A stretch of DNA of 26,998 nt, from contig JAHBMJ010004831.1 in assembly GCA_018398765.1 (NCBI GenBank), positions 49,421 to 76,418 of the forward strand, given 5' to 3'. This stretch comes from Chromera velia. Lineage: Eukaryota > Sar > Chromeraceae. Position 1 is the stretch's first letter. Each line of letters starts with the position of its first letter. Below the pieces are notes generated by a model. The model did no database searches. It was not told the DNA's origin and saw only the letters and a program-made list of their open reading frames with translations. The translations under genes were made by a program, and so were the position numbers. This document shows, piece by piece, positions 21,901 to 26,998 of the stretch.

Positions 21901-24900
21901 TGTGACCAACTCTGTTCATATGTGGACGGCATCTCTGTCTGGCGGACAGATGAGATGGGATGGGATTGGATGCAACAAGGGCTGCTACAAGAGAGAGATC
22001 TTGCATGAACAAAAGAGAATCAATGAGGCTTCTGTTACGCCTTTCGTTCGTTCTCGCCTACCACCCCCCCCCCTTGTATTATTTCTCACTCACTCACCTG
22101 TCCTGATAGAGTCCATGCACAGTTGAGAAGATCACCTGGACGAACGAGACGTGGCCCTGATTGGACCCGCAACAGATGTTGTGCTGTCGGGGCCGCACAG
22201 CACACGCCCAGACCCAGTCGCTCATCTCACCAACGACACCCAAGAATACGCCCTCACGGCTGTACAGAGAGAGCTGCAAACAGTCATTCAGTCAGTCAGA
22301 AGCAGACAGACGGGCAGACAGGCAGTTGAAAACAGGTCTTCACGGAGAAAAATGGCAAGACACGAAGTATGAAATAAAGGGGAAAAACCGGAGGGAGGTC
22401 TTCATATCCCACAAGCCCGAGCCAGACAAATGGATTGAAAGGAAAGCGACTGACGGGGCCTCGCTCGTTTCGCGCTTTGCCCTCCCTCTTCTCTTGGGAG
22501 GGAGGTCAGCATACCCTCTTCCTTCGTGCTAGACACTGCAGCAGAGTGAAAACGCTCAATTGCACGCACAAAAATAAATTGATGGCAAAACGGGGGCCAC
22601 CCACCCACCCACCCACGAACCTTGTTATCTGTCCCTGAGACCACAAAGAAGTCGCCACTCGAAAAGAACGACTGCAGTCAGACAGACAGACAACATTCAA
22701 GTGTCAAAAGCTGAGTCTATGTAAATGGAAACTGATCCATCCACGTGTCGCAACAGAAAGAACAGAAAGAAATCTCCATTGAAAAAGGAGGGCTCCTTTC
22801 TCCCTTCTCAAGGATACGACGAGAATCTTGTCATTCCATGTTGACACACACTCAAGTCAGCTGTGTCCTTCCTTTCCCGCTGTTTCTGTCTGTTTGACTA
22901 TCAGGGGAAGCGACCTTCCATCTCCCCCCCTTCCCTTCCCTCCCACAGACTCATCTGAACAGATCAGCTGACTGACCACACAGAGAGGGTCGTATGTCAA
23001 CTTCTGTTCCTTCATGCACTCCTGTCCTGACACCTGCACGCACGAGCACACGTACGTGTGTGGACGGGACACACACACATACACATACACATACACGCAG
23101 ACATGCACAGGAATACAGATTCAAGAACCATCGCCGAGGGGAAAGGAGCGGGAAAGAAAACGGAACACATAAGATCCGCACCTACACTCTTTACAGAACA
23201 TTGAAGATTCTTGCTCAACGTTCCCGTACGTCACTCCAGAGATGCTTTCCTGCACCCTTGCACTGAACTACTCACAGCCTCATTCAACAAGAACCCATCC
23301 ACCCACCCACCCACAGACCCACTCACTCACTCACTTACCGACCTACCTTATAGAAAGAGAGAGTCTGGTCCCAGCAACCCACTAGGAGCACGTCTGATGG
23401 ATCTTGTTTGGGTGCCATGGGGTTCCAGGCCAAAGTCCACACAGGGGCATTCCGGACGATCTCTGTTTTCTCGTTCCCGAACTTGTCGCGTATCGATATG
23501 TGACCGTTGAACTGGCCTGAGGACATGAAGAGAAAGCGGCCAGACAACAAGCGTGAAGGAAGACGTAAAATGAACCCCCGTCTCTCTTTCTGTCTGCGTG
23601 TGCGTTCGTGTGTGCATGTGTGCGTCATCCAGGCAGTTAGTTTTTGGATGACAAAGACAGCTCTCCAAACGGAAATTGAAGAAATCTCCGGAAGACAAAA
23701 CCTGACGATCCTCTGAGACGAGTTTTGAGGAAGCAAACACGAATAATTTGGATGAACGCTTTTTTGTCTGTCCCGCACTGTCTCATCTCATCTCACTTCG
23801 ATAACTGGAAAGAGAAAATAAATCCCAGCGAGTACAAACAGAATGGAAAGGAAGGAAGGAAAAGAGAAACAACCCTCCGACCCATGAATGAACACATGGA
23901 AGGACCGACCGAGGGCTAAGTGAAGGCCGTCTGTCGTCCACGCCATTGAGATTACTTTCGAATTCACCTGCAGCACAAATGACCATACAGAAACGCGTAC
24001 ACGCAAATGTTCACGCATAACTGCACACGCACCCAAAAAAAGATAGAAAGGAGCACACGTACATTCCCCCCTCTCCACTGACTGACCCTATGTTTGGTCA
24101 CAGACTTCTGTTCAGGAGACCAGAGCCCGAAGTCCGATGCGGTCCCCGAGGCCAGCTGCTGCGTCACGGGGTTGTACGCCAGGCACTGCACCGAATCCCC
24201 GTGGTTGTATTTCAGTTTCCCCTCTGCCTTGTCGGTCCAGATGATCACTTGTTTGTCCGCACTGCATGCACGTCGGGGCAAGGCAATATCAAAACAGGCA
24301 GGAAAGGGCAAGACATGCAGAAAGAAAATTGATCTTCGTCCTCTTCAAGAAAGGAAGGATTTGTGAAGGAAATAACGGGGGAAAGGAAGGGAGGAACGAA
24401 GAGGGGGTGCTACGGGAAGAACAAGAAAGAATCAATGTACACGAGAATCACGGGTGGCACTATCCTGTCCTCCCCTCCCCCCCCCCTCTGTGTGCATGTA
24501 AACAACCCCCTCCGGGGATTGTTGGGTCCCCCCCCCATCTGGCACGCAGCAAAGGAAAGCGACGGACCCTCCAGAGGCGAATTTCTTTCCGTGCTTGCTG
24601 TACGCAACGCAGTAGACGGCCTCTCTGTGGGCTGCACACATGCATGGATGCAAACAGAGAGGAACACACGCACACATCCACGGATCTCTTTGGTGGTGCT
24701 GGGAAGATGGTGAACAGATTGCAAGCGAGGGGCGAATCCAAACAGCACAGAGAAGAGCTGCAAGGTGAAAACTTCTGTGCTCATTGGGGAAACCAGTCAC
24801 TCCTTCGCTCAATCAGTTGCCGAGCCATTCAGTCAATCAGTCAGTCAGCCTCGTATGACAGAGGAATGAGAGAACACGGAGGAAGGGGACAGGCGGAAGT

Positions 24901-25400
24901 AAGGAAAAAGGGCACAATAGAACCAAGATACCAGGACGTGAAGATCACCCCTTGGTGATGGAAGAAGTGGGCAATCGGACAGTCTTGTGTTGCGACAGGC
25001 AGTGGCCGTCTCCTTCTGTTCACTCAGCGTCCTCTGCCGTTTGACTCGCGAATGTGTTGAGAGAAGATCACATGCAGCCCACCACATCGAAGAGAGAGAA
25101 GAGAACCGACCCTTGAGGGAGTGTAGAAGGTCCCCATCGGTAGTGTCATAGACCAGCACTCGATTTCCAGCAGCCACAACACATTGGGTTCCGTCTGCAC
25201 GAAGACAGGTGGGCGGGCCCATCAGGACTGTCTGTCATAGATGACACGTGTCGACCGGGGAGGGAAAAAGCGTTCCACACCCCGGCCTTGCTGCCCTACT
25301 CACTCACTGACTGACCAGGTTTGAAGGCGATGCTCCAGATAACGTTGGGCACCTTGTCCCTCTCGGGGATCTGGTCTGCCCACACAGTCGCCGTCCGCAT
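11124..25400 (-). CDS. IFT122: IFT122 homologue, IFT-A complex subunit, at least 28 exons
   Basis: IFT122 is a core subunit of the IFT-A complex, which drives retrograde transport and membrane-protein entry in cilia. The exons, in transcript order (high to low), are: 25400-25316, 25194-25111, 24631-24568, 24261-24087, 23967-23910, 23516-23347, 23033-22977, 22671-22621, 22273-22098, 21865-21805, 21420-21343, 20886-20813, 20452-20330, 19949-19787, 19325-19005, 18824-18712, 18335-18236, 17872-17623, 16307-16030, 15719-15549, 15087-14887, 14569-14318, 13965-13887, 13673-13476, 13138-12797, 12462-12250, 11959-11841 and 11384-11211. They sum to 4230 bases (1410 codons), and all 27 junction phases agree. 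The first exon encodes [20 protein letters not shown], aligned with the family's amino terminus. Order and content follow metazoan IFT122 throughout: WD40 propellers, then TPR-like helices, then zinc-binding Cys pairs. The protein is longer than the 1,240 or so residues typical of animals, mainly through a Gly/Ala-rich insert. The last few codons are uncertain: reading through exon 28 gives a stop at 11124. Confidence 0.93.
11211..13138 (-). CDS. IFT122: IFT122 exons 25-28: carboxy-terminal zinc-binding region
   Basis: Exon 25 ends with CARC and exon 26 begins with a Cys pair (CSTC), giving the C-x2-C ... C-x2-C arrangement of the family. It continues into [12 protein letters not shown], matching 'YDVLHLVEFYLEEG'. 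Exon 27 has [10 protein letters not shown] and [12 protein letters not shown]. Exon 28 has [20 protein letters not shown] and then the final Cys pair in ACPLCKSQ, matching the second zinc site of IFT122. After the donor-like GTACGG at 11210 there are three possible ends: read-through to a stop at 11124; a tail exon 11101-11048 (17 residues) after CACCAG; or 11024-10938 (28 residues) after GAACAG. All three are in phase, and conservation cannot choose because this tail varies. Confidence 0.88.
11452..11535. repeat. CA and GA dinucleotide repeat in the last confirmed IFT122 intron
   Basis: On the plus strand this is (CA)n, passing through CGCG/CACG and CCCACC units into (GA)n. It lies in the intron between exons 27 and 28 (11385-11840). 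Confidence 0.9.
11680..11728. repeat. GA/GAAA repeat in the last confirmed IFT122 intron
   Basis: A short GA run turns into GAAA and GCAA units. It occupies the same intron as the CA/GA tract at 11452-11535. It has no coding significance. Confidence 0.85.
13476..18824 (-). CDS. IFT122: IFT122 exons 16-24: TPR-like helical region with Gly/Ala-rich insert
   Basis: Exon 16 carries [13 protein letters not shown], the family's '[14 protein letters not shown]' motif where the helical repeats begin. Exon 18 has [20 protein letters not shown]. Exon 21 has [15 protein letters not shown], and exon 22 has [20 protein letters not shown] and [20 protein letters not shown]. All align with TPR-like repeats that bind other IFT-A subunits. 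Between the end of exon 18 and the start of exon 20 lies an insertion of about 110-120 residues made mostly of Gly, Ala and Val. It has no counterpart in animal IFT122. Exon 23, only 79 bases, joins YSFVYCFVT to the [19 protein letters not shown] of exon 24, matching the family's '[20 protein letters not shown]' segment. Confidence 0.9.
16455..17416. repeat. 960-base TTCC (GGAA on the transcript) tetranucleotide array with higher-order structure, in IFT122 intron 18
   Basis: Almost the whole intron 17622-16308 is a TTCC array. It is interrupted at quasi-regular intervals by TTGCTTTCTTCC and TGCC variants, always as substitutions within the 4-base register. The right-hand end contains TTCG and ATTC units. 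A period-4 sequence without stop trinucleotides stays open in every frame. That explains the very long Phe/Leu/Pro/Ser and Gly/Arg/Lys/Glu frames here, none of which is a gene. It is the largest repeat in the window. Confidence 0.95.
18131..18165. repeat. TG dinucleotide repeat in IFT122 intron 17
   Basis: A nearly perfect (TG)n run lies between exon 17 (ending 18236) and exon 18 (starting 17872) of IFT122. It is (CA)n on the transcribed strand. Confidence 0.9.
18335..18388 (-). repeat. TGCATGCA/ATGC run at the acceptor of IFT122 exon 17
   Basis: GCATGCATGC units with ACATGC variants lead directly into the CAG acceptor of exon 17. The splice acceptor is therefore the last unit of a TGCA-type repeat. 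The same words form the promoter-side islands, but this copy is intronic. Confidence 0.8.
18865..18910. repeat. TC/CA/GA compound repeat in IFT122 intron 15
   Basis: A (TC)n tract is followed by (CA)n and a short (GA)n. It sits between exon 15 (ending 19005) and exon 16 (starting 18824). Confidence 0.88.
19005..25400 (-). CDS. IFT122: IFT122 exons 1-15: WD40 double-propeller region (about residues 1-580)
   Basis: These fifteen exons encode the WD-repeat half, which forms two beta-propellers. Diagnostic conserved segments appear in order: [16 protein letters not shown] (exon 2), [18 protein letters not shown] (exon 3), [16 protein letters not shown] (exon 4), [11 protein letters not shown] and [13 protein letters not shown] (exon 9), [14 protein letters not shown] (exon 10), [10 protein letters not shown] (exon 13), [20 protein letters not shown] (exons 13-14) and [10 protein letters not shown] plus [19 protein letters not shown] (exon 15). 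Exons are short, mostly 50-180 bases, while introns run from about 120 to 630 bases. Confidence 0.93.
20573..20606. repeat. CATC (ATGG on the transcript) tetranucleotide repeat in IFT122 intron 12
   Basis: About eight uninterrupted CATC units lie between exon 12 (ending 20813) and exon 13 (starting 20452). Read on the minus strand they give the 'MDGWMDGW' open frame, which is an artefact. Confidence 0.88.
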
Positions 25401-25790
25401 CTTTAAAGGCCACCAGACTCAACGCCCCTCCCTTCCTGTTTGCACTGCTCAATTGGTGCCTCTTCTTTCACGCAGCCACGGTAAAGGTGGTACAGCAGCG
25501 CTCGGCCCGGCTACTCACCGCCTATCGTGCGCAATGGCCTGTGTGTTTGCAGGCGCAAGCAACACCTGCATATCCTGGTATAAGCATCGTTTCCAAGGGA
25601 TTCCACGATGTAGGGGATCACGCACTTGCAGTCAGACGGAACGATCAGGTGAAAGAGTCCCACAATCCCGACCGACATGACGTGAAAGCAGGTGCCCACT
25701 GCCCAGTGTGCTGCTCGAAACTGATTTCAGGACTGTAGTCAGTCATGTGTATATTATATACCGCGTTCGATCGGCTGAAATTTGCACAGC
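25401..25790 (-). promoter_or_regulatory. IFT122 5' flank and leader with TATA-like element and upstream frame
   Basis: Reading leftwards from a TATATAATAT-type element (25750-25760) to the ATG at 25400 gives about 350 bases of mixed composition. A minus-strand ATG at 25675 opens a 55-codon frame that stops at 25511. It cannot be spliced in frame to exon 1 with the sites I tried, so I read it as an upstream ORF or chance. The leader itself could contain a non-coding first exon, since a GTGAGT donor lies near 25517. Confidence 0.4.
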
Positions 25791-25799
25791 GCACTTGAT

Positions 25800-25915
25800 T
25801 CGGACGCTGCTTAATTGAGTCCATGCATGAATCACGCGCGCGCTATATGCGAGCGCTGCATGCATGCATGCATGCATGACATTGCATGACTGTTTTCATG
25901 CATGCCCGCACATCC
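25800..25915. promoter_or_regulatory. GC-rich/TGCATGCA island upstream of IFT122
   Basis: A CGCGCGCGC run and ATATGCGAGCGC are followed by a 22-base TGCA array at 25857-25878 and further GCATGC copies. The layout repeats that of the island at 1830-1953: GCGCGCGC, a few bases, GCGAGCGC, then TGCA array. It lies about 460 bases before the IFT122 ATG and about 350 bases before the transposase-like ATG on the other strand. Confidence 0.5.
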
Positions 25916-25959
25916 GCGCGCGCAACGCGCACATGCACGCGCTTGCACGTTAATTGCTG

Positions 25960-26231
25960 GCTTGAAGCCCTCAGATGAGAGGTTGGCCCCGAAAAGCTAG
26001 CTTCATACACTAAAAAAAAAAATGAGTTTGATTTTTTTTTAAATTCTGATTTTATAGTTTTTGTAGAGTTTTTCATAGGTTTTCAAACATTTTTTAAAAC
26101 TTGAAATAAAATTGTAAAATAAAAAAGTAAAGAAATGTCCTAAGGTGAGAAACCGTTCGATCCTCTAGAATTTTTCTAAAACTTTTATGATAGCGATGTT
26201 TCAATTCTATCTAGAACAGTAGAAAAACAAC
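25960..26231. other. AT-rich spacer left of the transposase-like gene
   Basis: A and T homopolymer runs dominate this stretch, which ends at the ATG of the transposase-like gene. I found no convincing terminal inverted repeat here; the matching right end would lie outside the window. Confidence 0.6.
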
Positions 26232-26998
26232 ATGAAACCAGAAGAGATCACCTCATTAATTAGCGTGTTGGACTTTGTCCGCAACACGCCTCCTGCTGAG
26301 CTCTTCGACATTCTCTGTCAGTGGAGCCTCCTCTCAAAGGAAAAAACTTGCGATTGTGGGAAAGTATTCAAAACGTGGAAAAAGATCTCTGAAGAGGTTT
26401 CCTCTTTTCAGAGCTTTCTCGAAAAGAACTACGGAAAGTGTACCTGCAGATCGACACGTTACACAGCTGATGCAGGGATGCTGTTAGACAGACGCCTCTC
26501 TCAGATGAGCTTTCCTGCCAAGCTGGCCTGTCTCTGGACCTTTGCAGAGTCAATCCCCCCCAAACAGGCCTGGGCGTTGCTCTATACGAAAGGAGTGAAG
26601 GAATTCGAGTTTTCTGTAAAACAGGTGCGCAGATTCTATCGGCACGTCCGCACCTATGTACAGGAATATAACCTCCTGGAAGAAAGTCTGGGGGGGGGCA
26701 GACTCGGAGGCCGCCACACCTGCGAAAAAGGAGACGAATGTGACTGCCCGGGAGTGCGAAAGGAAGATCTGAAGGACCATCTGTTTGGAAAGTCAACCGA
26801 GTGGAGAACTCCTCCCCCCCCAGGACAAGAGAAGAACGGAAAGAGGGCCCTGCTCACCTGTGTTCAGGTTGATGAAAGTCAGTCAGTCAGACTTTTGATG
26901 ACTCCCTGTCTCCCCCTGCACGCCAGATGCCAGTGTTTGCCCTTGGAAGTCAGGTGCCTGCCAGTGTGTCCTCGAGTCTGCATGCAAGTATCCAGACA
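26232..26998 (+). CDS. Transposase-like protein, ISXO2/IS1595/Merlin type, 5' part only
   Basis: An open frame runs from the ATG at 26232, the first after an in-frame TAG at 26220, to the window end. The protein begins MKPEEITSLISVLDFV. It carries two Cys-x-Cys pairs (TCDCG near residue 40, KCTCR near 70) that could form a zinc ribbon. Next come RRLSQMSFPAKLACLWTFAE (about residues 86-105) and EFSVKQVRRFYRHVRTYV (about 124-141), then a Gly-rich turn. This order (zinc ribbon, 'L-x-L-x-x-x-L-x-L-x-W-x-(F/W)A', helix-turn-helix with 'V-x-x-(F/W)-x-x-x-R') is that of ISXO2-like and Merlin transposases, which move DNA by a DDE-type reaction. VQVDES at about residues 211-216 could be the 'VEIDES' motif with the first catalytic Asp. 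A donor-like GTCAGTCAGTCAG begins at 26878, inside this motif. The residues after it are Cys/Pro/Leu-rich and look intronic, so the coding exon may end at 26877. The remaining catalytic residues are beyond the window. A G8-9 run near 26690 is a possible frameshift site. Confidence 0.55.
   Translation, partial: MKPEEITSLISVLDFVRNTPPAELFDILCQWSLLSKEKTCDCGKVFKTWKKISEEVSSFQSFLEKNYGKCTCRSTRYTADAGMLLDRRLSQMSFPAKLACLWTFAESIPPKQAWALLYTKGVKEFEFSVKQVRRFYRHVRTYVQEYNLLEESLGGGRLGGRHTCEKGDECDCPGVRKEDLKDHLFGKSTEWRTPPPPGQEKNGKRALLTCVQVDESQSVRLLMTPCLPLHARCQCLPLEVRCLPVCPRVCMQVSR

Noticed and set aside
23788..24078. Extended minus-strand frame around IFT122 exon 5
   Set aside because: Only 23967-23910 matches the WD-repeat protein and fits splice phase; the rest is intron.
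25511..25675. Minus-strand frame in the IFT122 leader as a possible amino-terminal extension
   Set aside because: None of the acceptors tested joins it in frame to exon 1, and exon 1 already matches the known amino terminus of the family.

Overview
This is nuclear DNA of a eukaryotic microbe. The evidence is spliceosomal introns in almost every gene, intron-borne microsatellites, an intraflagellar-transport gene, and AT-rich spacers between GC-richer genes. Large simple-repeat-rich introns, TGCATGCA arrays like apicomplexan AP2 sites, and a ciliary gene suggest an alveolate alga of the chromerid type (Chromera-like). That assignment is inference, roughly even odds. I see no prokaryotic, organellar, rRNA or CRISPR features.

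Layout from left to right. (1) 42-1195, plus strand: the 3' end of a YidC/Oxa1/Cox18-family membrane-insertase gene, entering from outside the window. (2) 1196-2181: AT-rich spacer ending in a GC-rich/TGCATGCA island. (3) 2182-6803, plus: a seven-exon gene for a protein of about 680 residues that I do not recognise, with one ankyrin-like stretch. (4) 6804-8566: 3' flank, AT-rich spacer, a hairpin, and a second GC-rich/TGCATGCA island. (5) 8567-9880, plus: an intronless ankyrin-repeat gene. (6) 9881-10937: AT-rich spacer between convergent genes. (7) 25400 down to about 11124, minus: a gene of at least 28 exons for IFT122, a subunit of the ciliary IFT-A complex. I traced it exon by exon with every splice phase agreeing, giving 1410 codons before a short uncertain tail. 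(8) 25401-26231: leader, third TGCATGCA island and AT-rich spacer. (9) 26232 to the window end, plus: the start of a transposase-like gene (ISXO2/IS1595/Merlin type) that leaves the window.

The genes do not form an operon or pathway. The most unusual signal is the splice-site grammar. Of 33 introns modelled in IFT122 and the unknown gene, 29 have donors fitting GTNNGT, with +3 more often a pyrimidine than the usual purine. Many donors open into in-register 4-bp repeats such as (GTCA)n or (GTCT)n. Most acceptors are TGCAG, sometimes at the end of (TGCA)n runs. The second signal is a composite GC-rich plus TGCATGCA island in each of the three spacers that contain a gene start, and absent from the one convergent spacer.
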